Source: Serratia sarumanii (GTDB lineage: Bacteria; Pseudomonadota; Gammaproteobacteria; Enterobacterales; Enterobacteriaceae). From it: a stretch of DNA of 64,000 nucleotides. Location of the stretch: positions 4,650,001 to 4,714,000 of the forward strand of contig NZ_CP124750.1 in the NCBI RefSeq assembly GCF_029962605.1. Reading direction: 5' to 3'. The notes under the pieces are model-generated. The model ran no database searches. It saw only the letters and a program-made list of their open reading frames with translations, and was not told where the DNA came from. This document shows positions 48,021 to 57,284 of the stretch, one piece after another (position 1 is the first letter of the stretch; each line of letters opens with the position of its first letter). Position numbers and translations under genes: made by a program.

Positions 48021-49121
48021 TTAATTACGCTGCTGCTCAGGCAGGCAGGCGGCGATCGACGCCAACACCAGCTCATGCCCTACGCCGCCGCGCACTTCCG
48101 CCGCACCTATCGCGGTCGGCAGCACCAGACGCAATTCACCCGCCAGCACTTTCTTGTCGCGAAGCATGTGCGGCAGATAGGATTCCGGCGTCATTTCCTG
48201 CGGCCCGCAGACCGGCAAGCCGGCGCGCAGCAGCAGCGCTTTGATGCGTTCGATATCTTCAACCGAGAACTGGCCGAGACGGCGCGCGGTTTCCGCCGCC
48301 ATCACCATGCCCGCAGCCACCGCTTCGCCGTGCAGCCATACGCCGTAGCCCATTTCGGCTTCGATGGCGTGGCCGTAAGTATGGCCCAGATTCAGCAAGG
48401 CGCGCAGGCCGCTTTCGCGTTCGTCGGCGGCCACGACCTCGGCCTTCAACTCGCAGCAGCGGCGGATACAGTACGCCAACGCCTGCATATCCAGCGCCAT
48501 CAGCGCATCGATGTTGTTTTCCAACCAGACGAAGAACTCGCGATCTAGGATGATCCCGTATTTGATGACTTCAGCCAGGCCGGAAGAGAGTTCACGCGTC
48601 GGCAACGTTTTCAGGCAATCCAGATCAACCACCACCGAAGCGGGTTGATAGAAAGCGCCGATCATATTTTTGCCGAGCGGGTGGTTGACGGCGGTTTTGC
48701 CGCCTACGGAGGAGTCCACCTGCGACAACAGCGTGGTGGGAACCTGAATAAAGCGCACGCCGCGTTGGTAGCACGCGGCGGCGAAGCCGGTCAGATCGCC
48801 GACCACGCCCCCGCCGAGGGCGATCAGCGTGGTATCGCGCCCGTGCGGTTTTTCAAGCAGCGCCGAAAACACCTGCTCCAACACCGCCAGAGATTTGTAC
48901 TGTTCACCATCGGGAAGGATCACCTGATCCACCACGACGCCCCCCTGCTCCAGCACCTGCCGGACACGCTCCAGATAAAGCGGCGCCAGGGTCTGGTTGG
49001 TGACCAACATCGCTTGCTCACCCGCCTTCAACGGCATAAAAGAAGCCGGATCGTTAAACAATCCGGCGGCGATGGTAATCGGGTAGCTGCGCTCCCCAAG
49101 CGTTACAGTAATTCTCTCCAT
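48021..49121 (-). CDS. aroB: 3-Dehydroquinate synthase AroB
   Basis: AroB converts DAHP to 3-dehydroquinate, the second shikimate step, with NAD+ and a metal. The 366-residue protein has [17 protein letters not shown] motif [38 protein letters not shown] and metal-ligand segments [15 protein letters not shown] and [17 protein letters not shown] with [11 protein letters not shown]. Start [18 protein letters not shown] matches E. coli and was chosen over an upstream Met. It follows aroK by 106 bp. Confidence 0.97.
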   Translation of the reverse strand: MERITVTLGERSYPITIAAGLFNDPASFMPLKAGEQAMLVTNQTLAPLYLERVRQVLEQGGVVVDQVILPDGEQYKSLAVLEQVFSALLEKPHGRDTTLIALGGGVVGDLTGFAAACYQRGVRFIQVPTTLLSQVDSSVGGKTAVNHPLGKNMIGAFYQPASVVVDLDCLKTLPTRELSSGLAEVIKYGIILDREFFVWLENNIDALMALDMQALAYCIRRCCELKAEVVAADERESGLRALLNLGHTYGHAIEAEMGYGVWLHGEAVAAGMVMAAETARRLGQFSVEDIERIKALLLRAGLPVCGPQEMTPESYLPHMLRDKKVLAGELRLVLPTAIGAAEVRGGVGHELVLASIAACLPEQQRN

Positions 49122-49227
49122 GTCGCGCTCAGTTCTCTGTATGGTGCGGCGGTGGTTGATCCCCGCAACAGCGGGGAACACAAATCAGTTTTCCGCATTG
49201 GCCGACGGCGAACGCGAAAATCGGCAA

Positions 49228-49749
49228 TCAGTTGCTTTCCAGCATGTTGATGATCTGGTTGGCAACCACTTTAGCGCTCTGATCGTCGGTGCGGATGGTG
49301 ACATCGGCAATCTCTTCATACAACGGATTGCGCTCTTTCGCCAAGGCTTCCAGCACTTCACGCGGCGGAGAATCAACCTGCAGCAGCGGGCGTTTTTTAT
49401 CACGCTGGGTACGAGCCAGCTGCTTCTCGATCGTGGTTTCCAGATAGACCACCACGCCGCGCGCGGACAGACGGTTGCGCGTTTCGCGCGACTTCACCGA
49501 ACCGCCGCCGGTCGCCAACACAATCCCTTGTTTTTCCGTCAGTTCATTAATGACTTTTTCTTCACGATCGCGGAAACCTTCTTCCCCTTCCACGTCGAAT
49601 ACCCAGCCCACGTCAGCTCCGGTACGTCGCTCAATTTCTTGATCGGAGTCGAAGAACTCCATATTGAGTTGCTGAGCTAACTGACGGCCAATAGTGCTTT
49701 TGCCGGCACCCATAGGCCCAACCAGAAAGATATTGCGTTTCTCTGCCAT
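49228..49749 (-). CDS. aroK: Shikimate kinase I
   Basis: AroK phosphorylates shikimate at the 3-hydroxyl. The 173-residue P-loop kinase starts [20 protein letters not shown] with Walker A GPMGAGKS, shikimate-binding Asp/Arg in [18 protein letters not shown], and GLATGGG-type Walker B ([16 protein letters not shown]). Length equals E. coli AroK. It is the first gene of aroK-aroB-damX-dam-rpe-gph-trpS, with a promoter about 115 bp upstream. Confidence 0.98.
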   Translation of the reverse strand: MAEKRNIFLVGPMGAGKSTIGRQLAQQLNMEFFDSDQEIERRTGADVGWVFDVEGEEGFRDREEKVINELTEKQGIVLATGGGSVKSRETRNRLSARGVVVYLETTIEKQLARTQRDKKRPLLQVDSPPREVLEALAKERNPLYEEIADVTIRTDDQSAKVVANQIINMLESN

Positions 49750-49861
49750 GTTTTTCGGTATTACTAAGACAATTCGTTAATGTTAACCCGCCCCGCCAAT
49801 CAAATCAGCGGCGGGACCTAAACTGAAACCTCATGAGCGATAGTGCGAGATCAGACGAAAA

Positions 49862-49891
49862 ATTATCTCAACACTCTTGGTAGTTTGGCAA
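49862..49891 (-). promoter_or_regulatory. Candidate aroK promoter
   Basis: On the minus strand TTGCCA, an 18-nt spacer and GATAAT lie about 113 bp upstream of aroK. The aroK-hofQ gap (49750-50098, 349 bp) contains no gene; besides this promoter I see only GC-rich leader repeats. Confidence 0.5.
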
Positions 49892-50098
49892 CCGAATAAA
49901 TCGCAATCCACGCCGCGGGAGGGAAACCATATGTTTTTAACGGCGTCTTGACGCTAACAAAAAACCTCGGTGCTCAATTCGGTAACCCTTGTAAGCTAAA
50001 TCGGCCGCAGCGTCAAACGCAGATCCCCCCAAGGGGATAAAAAAGTGTATCTGCTCATCAACTTTAGGAGATTTGCCGCCCGGCCGACAGGCAGCCGC

Positions 50099-51343
50099 TT
50101 ATCCCTTAATCAGGGTCGGCGTAATGAAGATCACCAGCTCGCGTTTTTTCTGTTGCGCGCCGCTTTGCCGGAACAAGCCCCCCAGCAGTGGTGCATCGCC
50201 CAATCCCGGCACCTTGTCCGCCGTCTTGCCGCTATGCCATTGAAAAATACCGCCGAGCACCAGGGTTTCGCCGTTTTTCACCGTGATCTGCGTCTTAATC
50301 TCCTGTTTATCGATGGTCAGCGCTTCCCCCGCGCCCCGGCTGATGGCGCGCCCCGGCATATTTTGGCTGATGTGCAGCGTCAGCGTGATGCGTCCGTCCG
50401 GCAACACCTTGGGCGTCACCTCCATGCCCAGCACCGCCTCTTTGAACTCGATCGCGGTCGCACCGCTGGCGCCGCTCGACACTTCGTAAGGGATCTCGGT
50501 TCCCTGTTTGATACTGGCGGTTTGCAGATGCGCCGTCAGCAGGCGCGGGCTGGCGATGATCTCCACCTGATTCTCCTGCTCCAGCGCCGTCAGCTCGAGG
50601 CTCAGCAAACGCCCGCTGATGCGCGCCAGGTGGAAACCGGCGTTCACCGCGCTGCGCTCCAGCGGCAGGTTGACGCCGAGATTGCCCGGCCGCAGCGGCC
50701 GCGTCGGCCTGTCGTCGGGCGCCAATCCCCAACGCACGCCGAGTTCACGCAGGCTTTCGCTGTTGATGGTCACGATATGCGCCGCCAGCTGCACCTGTGC
50801 CAGCGGCGCGTCCATTTCCGTCACCCGTTTTTTCAACTGCGCCAGGATTGGCGCGGTGTCGCGCAGCAGCAGCGTATTGGTGCGCTTATCCGCCAGCACG
50901 CTGCCACGCTCGCTGAGCAAGGTGCCGCGTTGGGCATTGAGGCTTTCGGCAATCTCCGCCGCATCGCCGTTTTGTAACGTCAGGGTGAGGCTGTGCAGCG
51001 GTTGCCGCTGCGCCAGCGCTTCTCGCTGCTGTTTTTTTTCCTGCGCGTCCGGCTCCGGGGCGATCAGCATCACGCTCCCCTCCCGCGTCATCGTCAGCTT
51101 GCCCATACGCAGAGTCAGCGCCAGCGCCTGAGGCCAGGGCACATTCTCCAGCCGCAGCGTCAGGTTGCCGCTCACGCCGGGCGCGGCGATCAGGTTCATC
51201 TGCCGATAATCCGCCAGCGCCTGCAGGATGACCGTCACCGGCGCATCCTGAAACTCCAGGGAAACCTGCTGTTTATCCTGCGCCTGCGCGGCGCCGAGCG
51301 CCAGGCACCACAGCGCCACGCCCAATCCAGCGCGTCCTTTCAT
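50099..51343 (-). CDS. hofQ: Secretin-like DNA-uptake porin HofQ
   Basis: HofQ is a PilQ/ComE-related outer-membrane secretin needed in E. coli for using DNA as a nutrient. The 414-residue protein has a signal peptide (about 1-22, ALWCLALGAAQAQ), an AMIN/STN-like N-domain (VTVILQALADYRQMNLI) and the C-terminal secretin core (about 230-410) with QVEIIASPRLLTAHLQTAS, LHISQNMPGRAIS and VPGLGDAPLLGGLFR. The start MKGRAGLGVALW was chosen because upstream sequence lacks signal-peptide form. It is the distal gene of hofMNOPQ. Confidence 0.95.
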   Translation of the reverse strand: MKGRAGLGVALWCLALGAAQAQDKQQVSLEFQDAPVTVILQALADYRQMNLIAAPGVSGNLTLRLENVPWPQALALTLRMGKLTMTREGSVMLIAPEPDAQEKKQQREALAQRQPLHSLTLTLQNGDAAEIAESLNAQRGTLLSERGSVLADKRTNTLLLRDTAPILAQLKKRVTEMDAPLAQVQLAAHIVTINSESLRELGVRWGLAPDDRPTRPLRPGNLGVNLPLERSAVNAGFHLARISGRLLSLELTALEQENQVEIIASPRLLTAHLQTASIKQGTEIPYEVSSGASGATAIEFKEAVLGMEVTPKVLPDGRITLTLHISQNMPGRAISRGAGEALTIDKQEIKTQITVKNGETLVLGGIFQWHSGKTADKVPGLGDAPLLGGLFRQSGAQQKKRELVIFITPTLIKG

Positions 51344-51702
51344 GGTTTGCCATCCTTGTTGTTGTCCATCATGAGCGAGATGTCGCCCTGGCTCGCCGGG
51401 CAATCCGGTTCGACCGCCAGCGCCGTTAACGTCAGGCTGCGCGCCTGCACCTGCGTCACCTGCCAGCGCTCGGCCAGCACCCGCTGCTGCGGCCGCAGGC
51501 GTAGCCATTGCCCCGCCGGCGTCACCACCCAGCCATAGCGCAGCGCCGGGTGCCCGATGACGCCTTTCAGTCGCCAGCCCGCCGGCGATGCCTCCGTTTG
51601 GGCACAAGCAGGCAGCGGAGGCGACGCAAACGGATCGCGCGGCTCAGCGCATAAGGCCCACGGCCATAGCAGCCACCACCAACGGCCAGGTCTTTTACTC
51701 AT
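51340..51702 (-). CDS. hofP: HofP-like pilus/DNA-utilisation protein
   Basis: A 120-residue PilP-like protein starting MSKRPGRWWWLLWPWALCAE, with a short hydrophobic N terminus that may be a signal peptide. The body contains GVIGHPALRYGWVVTPAGQW and ends near SLMMDNNKDGKP. It overlaps hofQ by 4 bases and hofO by 8, so the set is co-translated. Assignment rests mainly on position in hofMNOPQ and weak resemblance; the family diverges fast. Confidence 0.85.
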   Translation of the reverse strand: MSKRPGRWWWLLWPWALCAEPRDPFASPPLPACAQTEASPAGWRLKGVIGHPALRYGWVVTPAGQWLRLRPQQRVLAERWQVTQVQARSLTLTALAVEPDCPASQGDISLMMDNNKDGKP

Positions 51703-52189
51703 CGGCCTGCTCCTCGGCGGCATCCTGTAAAACCAACCGCGCCGTCATGCCCTGCGGCGGTGTCTCCACGCTCAGCTGCTGGAGGCGCAAATCGGCGGGC
51801 AGCGCCTCCAGCAGCACCAGCAAACCGGCGTAGTCAATGCGCAAGCTCAGCGTTTGCCGCGGCGGTTTTTCCTGCCGCTGCCAGCGCAACAAGGCGCCCC
51901 CCGCTCGTTGCAGCACGCTCGCCAGATCGCCGGTGGTGGTCGGCGCAAGCGCCGCTGCAGGGATAGCGGTTTGCGGCGTCTCTTCCAACTGGCTCTGCAC
52001 CATGGCGATCTGTTGCAACAGGCGCTGTTGCCGCTCCGCCGCGCTTTCCCGCTGACGCCATTCGTCTTGCAGCATCCAGCCGCCGCCCAACAGCGCCAAC
52101 GCGCCGATGCCCAGCCCTTGCGCCACCAGCAATAGCCAACCCGGCAAGCTCAGCCAGAAACGCAGCCCGGATGACAAACGGCTATCCAT
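51695..52189 (-). CDS. hofO: HofO-like protein (PilO-type)
   Basis: A 164-residue inner-membrane protein with one N-terminal membrane segment (about 12-40), a coiled-coil stretch (WRQRESAAERQQRLLQQIAM) and a small periplasmic domain, the PilO architecture. Start ATG 52189 was taken; a GTG one codon upstream is possible. It overlaps hofN by 8 bases. PilO-like proteins form an alignment complex with PilN and PilP. Sequence conservation is low, so position carries much of the evidence. Confidence 0.85.
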   Translation of the reverse strand: MDSRLSSGLRFWLSLPGWLLLVAQGLGIGALALLGGGWMLQDEWRQRESAAERQQRLLQQIAMVQSQLEETPQTAIPAAALAPTTTGDLASVLQRAGGALLRWQRQEKPPRQTLSLRIDYAGLLVLLEALPADLRLQQLSVETPPQGMTARLVLQDAAEEQADE

Positions 52190-52721
52190 CACGCCCCCAG
52201 CGCGCCGCCAGGTGAAAGGAGTACAGGCCGTCTTCGCGTTGCGCCACCTCAGCCAAACGCAGCCGTGGCAACGCAGGCATCCCCGCCAGCCGTCGTTCGA
52301 ACTGCGTGATGGCCGCAGGAGAGCGGCTCAATCCACGCAACCGCAGGCCGTTCGCCGCATCGCTGTCCAGCGCCGTGAGCCACAGCGGGGGAGGAACGCT
52401 GGAGGACAATTGCTGCAGCAGCTGCAAATAACGCCGGTTATGTTGGGCGTTGCTCGCCTGCCGTTCGGCGCGGACACTGTGCAACGCTCGCTGCGCCCGC
52501 TCTTGCTGCTGCTGGCGGACGAGCAACGTCAATGCCGCCAGCTCTTCACCCAGCATCGCCAGCCGCGCCTGCCGCTGCGCCTGTTGATGCCGCAGCTGGC
52601 CGGCGATCAGGAACAGTGCCAGCAGCAGCGCCGCTACCTGCAACAGCAGCACGCCCAGCCAGAAATAGCCGCGCCGCCGCTCGCGGCGTTGTCGCCAGGG
52701 CAGAAAGTTGACCTGATACAT
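52182..52721 (-). CDS. hofN: HofN-like protein (PilN-type)
   Basis: A 179-residue protein opening MYQVNFLPWRQRRERRRGYF, the PilN-type cytoplasmic tail that contacts the PilM-like HofM. A membrane segment (about 20-40, FWLGVLLLQVAALLLALFLI) and a periplasmic coiled coil and domain follow. The ATG overlaps the hofM stop as TGATG. Start chosen on the conserved NFLPWR motif. Part of hofMNOPQ. Confidence 0.88.
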   Translation of the reverse strand: MYQVNFLPWRQRRERRRGYFWLGVLLLQVAALLLALFLIAGQLRHQQAQRQARLAMLGEELAALTLLVRQQQQERAQRALHSVRAERQASNAQHNRRYLQLLQQLSSSVPPPLWLTALDSDAANGLRLRGLSRSPAAITQFERRLAGMPALPRLRLAEVAQREDGLYSFHLAARWGRDG

Positions 52722-53554
52722 CAGCGATCCTCCTCGCGCAGCGCCAGACCACCGGCCAACGCGAACGCCGAAGGATGCGCAGGCAACGGCGGACGCAGCT
52801 GCGTGAAGGCGCTGAGCGGCGACCAGCCAAGGCAACCGGCGGGCAAGGCTCCCGCCAGCACGCCGCCGGCATAGATCGGCCGATCGTCGCCCAGCGGCAT
52901 CTGGGCTTGCAGCGCCCGCAGCGCCTGCGCGTCATCGTCGCCCGGCGCCAGACCAAAAGCGAACGCGCCGTCGGCCGGCGCCACCCACAGCCATTCTCGT
53001 TCGAGACGGTGCATCAGCCCCGCTGCGGGCGGCACGCCTGCCGCCGTCGCCATCATGCGCAGCGCACAGGGGGTGATATCGACCGCTTGCGGATGCAGGC
53101 CAGCCTGACGCAGACAATGCAGCCACTGCTGCAGCTCCTGCCGCCGCGCAGCAGTCAACAGCAGCGCCGCCTCATCCGCCGGCGCGGCGCGATAGTCGAG
53201 CGCCAACGTCTGGCCGTCGAGCGGGAACTGCTTCAAACCGTGGCCACCGATATAGTCGCTGCGTTCCGGCTCGCGCAGCCGCGCGTCCGGCTGCGTCATG
53301 CGCTGCTGCAACACGCGCTGCGCCGGCAGAGCAATGCGTAAGGAAATATGTCGCGGCAGCTGGACACGCCATTGCCGCAGCGCCCGGATCAGGAATTCGG
53401 AAGGTTGCAGGCAGCCATCGCGCAAAACCGCCTGCGGCAGCGCCTGCTGCCACCAGTGGCGCAGCTGCCAGCCGTTGCGGCGGCGTTGGGCCGCCACCGC
53501 CCGCACGCAGTCGATTTGTATATCCAGCCCTACCTGCCATGCTTGAGGGAACAT
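52721..53554 (-). CDS. hofM: HofM-like protein (PilM-type)
   Basis: A 277-residue cytoplasmic actin-fold protein of the PilM/ComA type: MFPQAWQVGLDIQIDCVRAV at the N terminus and YAGGVLAGALPAG and ALAGGLALREEDR near the C terminus. It would anchor the HofNOP inner-membrane complex. ATG 53554 lies 10 nt from GGAGG; an in-frame TTG upstream is less likely. First gene of the hof operon and divergent from mrcA across 121 bp. Confidence 0.9.
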   Translation of the reverse strand: MFPQAWQVGLDIQIDCVRAVAAQRRRNGWQLRHWWQQALPQAVLRDGCLQPSEFLIRALRQWRVQLPRHISLRIALPAQRVLQQRMTQPDARLREPERSDYIGGHGLKQFPLDGQTLALDYRAAPADEAALLLTAARRQELQQWLHCLRQAGLHPQAVDITPCALRMMATAAGVPPAAGLMHRLEREWLWVAPADGAFAFGLAPGDDDAQALRALQAQMPLGDDRPIYAGGVLAGALPAGCLGWSPLSAFTQLRPPLPAHPSAFALAGGLALREEDR

Positions 53555-53675
53555 GTTTCGCAAGCCTCCATAACATCAGATGATAAAAGAACATATCCAT
53601 GTCGCAGGCTTGCCTTTATACTACCGCGCGGTTGTTTATAAACTGCCCAAATGACTTAGAAATGGGAAATCTCAG

Positions 53676-56234
53676 GTGAAGTTCGTAAAGTATTTTCTAA
53701 TCCTTGCAGTATGTTGCATTGTGCTGGGAGCAGCCTCGATTTTTGGCTTGTACAAATATGTCGAGCCACAGCTGCCCGACGTCGCAACGCTGAAAGATGT
53801 GCGGCTGCAGATACCGATGCAGGTCTACAGCGCCGATGGCGAACTGATCGCCCAATACGGCGAGAAGCGCCGCATTCCGCTGAAACTGGATCAAATTCCG
53901 CCGGTGATGGTGCACGCATTCATCGCCACCGAAGACAGCCGCTTCTATGATCACCACGGCGTCGATCCGGTCGGCATCTTCCGCGCCGCCTCCATCGCGC
54001 TGGTTTCCGGCCACGCTTCACAGGGGGCCAGTACCATTACCCAGCAGCTGGCGCGTAACTTCTTCTTAAGCCCGGAACGCACCCTGATGCGTAAAATCAA
54101 GGAAGCTTTCCTGGCGGTGCGCATCGAGCAGATGCTCACCAAAGATGAAATCCTTGAGCTGTATCTGAACAAGATCTATCTGGGTTACCGCGCCTACGGC
54201 GTGGGCGCCGCCGCGCAGGTCTATTTCGGCAAAGACGTCAGTCAGCTGACCCTGAGCGAAATGGCGACCATCGCCGGCCTGCCGAAAGCGCCGTCCACCT
54301 TCAACCCGCTCTATTCGCACGATCGCGCCGTTGCCCGTCGCAACGTGGTGCTGTCGCGCATGCTGGACGAACACTACATCACGCAGGCGCAGTACGATCA
54401 GGCGCGTTCCGAAGATCTGGTCGCCAATTACCATGCGCCGGAAATCAGCTTCTCCGCGCCGTATCTCTCCGAGATGGTGCGTCAGGAGATGATCAAGCGC
54501 TACGGTGAAAACGCCTATACCGACGGTTACAAGGTTTACACCACCGTCACCAAACGGCTGCAGCTGGCGGCGCAGGAATCGGTGCGCAACAACGTGCTGG
54601 CCTATGACATGCGCCACGGCTATCGCGGCCCGTCCAACGTGTTGTGGAAAGTCGGCGAAGCGGCCTGGGATCGCAAACAGATTGTCGATTCGCTGAAAAA
54701 CCTGCCGAACTACGGCCCGCTGGCGCCGGCGGTGATTACCGCCGCCAACCCGCAGGAAGCGACGGCGATGCTGGCCGACGGCAGCAGCATTGCCCTGCCG
54801 ATGGCGACCATGCGCTGGGCGCGGCCATATCGCTCAGACACTCAGCAAGGCCCTACGCCGAAACGCGTCACCGACGTGGTGCAGGCCGGCCAGCAGGTAT
54901 GGGTGCGCAAAGTGAACGACGCCTGGTGGCTGTCGCAGGTGCCGGACGTCAACTCGGCGCTGGTCTCGATCAACCCGAACGACGGCGCGGTGAAAGCGCT
55001 GGTCGGCGGCTTCGATTTCAACCAGAGCAAATTCAACCGCGTCACACAGGCGCTGCGCCAGGTAGGTTCGAACATCAAACCCTTCCTGTACACCGCCGCG
55101 ATGGATAAAGGCCTGACGCTGGCCACCATCCTGAACGACTTGCCGATCACCCGTTGGGATGCCGGCGCCGGCACAGACTGGCGGCCGAAGAACTCGCCGC
55201 CGACCTACGACGGCCCGATTCGTCTGCGGCAGGGGCTGGGGCAATCGAAGAACGTAGTGATGGTGCGCGCGATGCGCGCGATGGGCGTCGACTACGCGGC
55301 GGAATATCTGCAGCGCTTCGGCTTCCCGGCGCAGAATATCGTGCATACCGAATCGCTGGCGCTGGGTTCCGCCTCCTTCACCCCGATGCAGCTGGTGCGC
55401 GGCTACGCGGTGCTGGCGAACGGCGGTTACCTGGTCGATCCGTACTTCATCACCAAAATTGAAGACGACAACGGCAATACGGTGTTCGAAGCCAAACCGA
55501 AAGTGGTGTGCAGCAGCTGCAACCTGCCGGTGATCTACGGCGACACCCACCGCTCGGCGGTGCTGTCCGACGACAACATCGAAAACGTCGCCACCTCGCA
55601 GGAAGGCAACAACAGCACGGTGCCGATGCCGCAGCTGGAGCAGGTTACCCCGGCTCAGGTACAGCAGGACGGCGACCAACAGTATGCGCCGCACGTCATC
55701 AGCACACAGCTGGCCTTCTTGATCCACGACGCGCTGAACAGCAATATCTTCGGCGAACCGGGTTGGATGGGTACTGCCTGGCGTGCCGGGCGCGATCTGA
55801 AGCGTCATGATATCGGCGGCAAAACCGGTACCACCAACAGTTCCAAGGACGCCTGGTTCTCCGGCTATGGCCCGGATACCGTGACCTCGGTGTGGATCGG
55901 TTTCGACGATCACCGCCGCGATCTGGGCCGGTCGACGGTATCCGGCGCCATCCCGGATCAAATTTCCGGCGGTGAAGGCGGTGCCAAGAGCGCCCAGCCG
56001 GCGTGGGACGACTTCATGAAGACCGCGCTGGAAGGCATCCCGGAGCAAAAAGTCACGCCGCCGCCGGGCATCATCAGCGTCACCATCGACAAGAGCAGCG
56101 GCAAGCTCTCTGGCGGCGGCGGCGGCAGCCGTTCCGAGTACTTCATCGAAGGAACGCAGCCGACGGACTACCCATCGCGCGATACCGGCACCACGTTGAC
56201 CGATCCGGGCGGTGAAAGCCACGAGCTGTTCTGA
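53676..56234 (+). CDS. mrcA: Penicillin-binding protein 1A
   Basis: PBP1a polymerises and cross-links peptidoglycan at the inner membrane. The 852-residue protein has an N-terminal anchor (about 6-27), a glycosyltransferase domain (about 55-230) with catalytic Glu86 in ATEDSRFYDHHG and GASTITQQLARNFFL, an OB-like insert, and a transpeptidase domain with Ser465 in GSNIKPF, and KTGTTNSSKDAWF. The start is GTG after TCTCAG, the same unusual start as in E. coli. A terminator follows. Confidence 0.98.
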   Translation: MKFVKYFLILAVCCIVLGAASIFGLYKYVEPQLPDVATLKDVRLQIPMQVYSADGELIAQYGEKRRIPLKLDQIPPVMVHAFIATEDSRFYDHHGVDPVGIFRAASIALVSGHASQGASTITQQLARNFFLSPERTLMRKIKEAFLAVRIEQMLTKDEILELYLNKIYLGYRAYGVGAAAQVYFGKDVSQLTLSEMATIAGLPKAPSTFNPLYSHDRAVARRNVVLSRMLDEHYITQAQYDQARSEDLVANYHAPEISFSAPYLSEMVRQEMIKRYGENAYTDGYKVYTTVTKRLQLAAQESVRNNVLAYDMRHGYRGPSNVLWKVGEAAWDRKQIVDSLKNLPNYGPLAPAVITAANPQEATAMLADGSSIALPMATMRWARPYRSDTQQGPTPKRVTDVVQAGQQVWVRKVNDAWWLSQVPDVNSALVSINPNDGAVKALVGGFDFNQSKFNRVTQALRQVGSNIKPFLYTAAMDKGLTLATILNDLPITRWDAGAGTDWRPKNSPPTYDGPIRLRQGLGQSKNVVMVRAMRAMGVDYAAEYLQRFGFPAQNIVHTESLALGSASFTPMQLVRGYAVLANGGYLVDPYFITKIEDDNGNTVFEAKPKVVCSSCNLPVIYGDTHRSAVLSDDNIENVATSQEGNNSTVPMPQLEQVTPAQVQQDGDQQYAPHVISTQLAFLIHDALNSNIFGEPGWMGTAWRAGRDLKRHDIGGKTGTTNSSKDAWFSGYGPDTVTSVWIGFDDHRRDLGRSTVSGAIPDQISGGEGGAKSAQPAWDDFMKTALEGIPEQKVTPPPGIISVTIDKSSGKLSGGGGGSRSEYFIEGTQPTDYPSRDTGTTLTDPGGESHELF

Positions 56235-56237
56235 TCG

Positions 56238-56268
56238 AAAAGGGCCAGAGAAATCTGGCCCTTTTTTT
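56238..56268 (+). terminator. Rho-independent terminator of mrcA
   Basis: AAGGGCCAGA and TCTGGCCCTT pair in a 10-bp stem with a GAAA loop, followed by a T-run, directly after mrcA. It may also serve the convergent nudE. Confidence 0.93.
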
Positions 56269-56285
56269 GTTCGGCGCGAAGCGTA

Positions 56286-56840
56286 TCAGCGCGATGCGCG
56301 CAAAAACGCCTCGGAGAGGAACAGCGCGCTGACGTTGCGCGCCTCACGGAAATCCGGTTCCGCCAGCAGCGCCATCATGTTGGCGATCGGCCAGCGCACC
56401 TGCGGCAGGGGCTCTGGTTCATCCCCTTCCAGGCTCTGCGGATAGAGATCGTGCGCCAGCACGATATTCATTTTGCTGGAAAAGTAGGATGGCGCCATCG
56501 TCAGCTTGCTGAGAAAATCAAAGCGCTTCGCGCCGAATCCCACCTCTTCCATCAGCTCGCGGTTGGCCGCCTCCAGCACGCCCTCACCGGGATCGATCAG
56601 CCCTTTCGGGAACCCCAGCTCATAGGATTCGGTGCCCACCGCATATTCGCGGATCAGCAGCAGATCATCGCCAATCACCGGCACGATCATCACCGCTTCG
56701 CGATCCGAAGGCCGCATGCGCTCATACACCCGCCGAACCCCGTTGCTGAATTCCAAATCGACCGACTCGACGTTGAACAAACGCGAACGCGCGACCGTTT
56801 CCACTTTCAGAATTTTAGGTTTTTGCAGGTGTTTATCCAT
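56286..56840 (-). CDS. nudE: Nudix ADP-compounds hydrolase NudE
   Basis: NudE hydrolyses ADP-ribose, Ap3A and NADH to AMP plus the other moiety. The 184-residue protein has the Nudix box GLIDPGEGVLEAANRELMEE-VGF (about 84-106), fitting GX5EX7REUXEEXGU. Start MDKHLQKPKILKVE was chosen over an upstream Met because conservation begins there. It is convergent with mrcA and divergent from igaA, as in E. coli. Confidence 0.96.
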   Translation of the reverse strand: MDKHLQKPKILKVETVARSRLFNVESVDLEFSNGVRRVYERMRPSDREAVMIVPVIGDDLLLIREYAVGTESYELGFPKGLIDPGEGVLEAANRELMEEVGFGAKRFDFLSKLTMAPSYFSSKMNIVLAHDLYPQSLEGDEPEPLPQVRWPIANMMALLAEPDFREARNVSALFLSEAFLRASR

Positions 56841-57284
56841 GATTGCCTCAAAAAGGTTACCCAGACGGGGACGGGGCAACCGAAATAATGATTGGCGTAA
56901 CGCACGGCTCGTAGGCGCTCAAACGCTGACCAAATTCGATCCTGATCACATTGTGCGTTAAGGGCAAGCTCCGCCGCAACGCGCATGAGCAGTAATTTAC
57001 TTTCTTTTAACAAGCGTAGCCAGCGGCCGGCGATTTTCCGTACTGATTCAGCAAACAGCGTGCAAGAAAATAGGATAATGCCGATATCGACGGCAGAGGC
57101 CGGTTGCTAGTATCACGCAGGCAAGAATCAGTGATAAAATGGCCTTGCGTCATGAAGGAATGAGATCCAGAGCGAGAATCTGTTTGTTCCCTCATTAGTT
57201 CTGGGTGCCTCCTGGCGGTTTACTCCGTATAATATTCAGCTTTTCATCAGGTTGGCGAAATTCACGGTGTGAGATGGGGATTGC
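56841..57284. other. nudE-igaA divergent intergenic region (444 bp)
   Basis: I see no open frame with coding character, tRNA or strong hairpin here. TATAAT at 57228-57233 is a good -10 about 50 bp before igaA but lacks a clear -35. The nudE promoter is not evident. A small RNA cannot be excluded. Confidence 0.4.

Noticed and set aside
49142..49227. Small coding gene or CRISPR-like repeats between aroB and aroK (GATCCCCGCAACAGCGGGGAACAC resembles a type I repeat fragment)
   Set aside because: The CRISPR-repeat-like string occurs once, without spacers or further copies; it is best read as a short GC hairpin in the leader of aroB.
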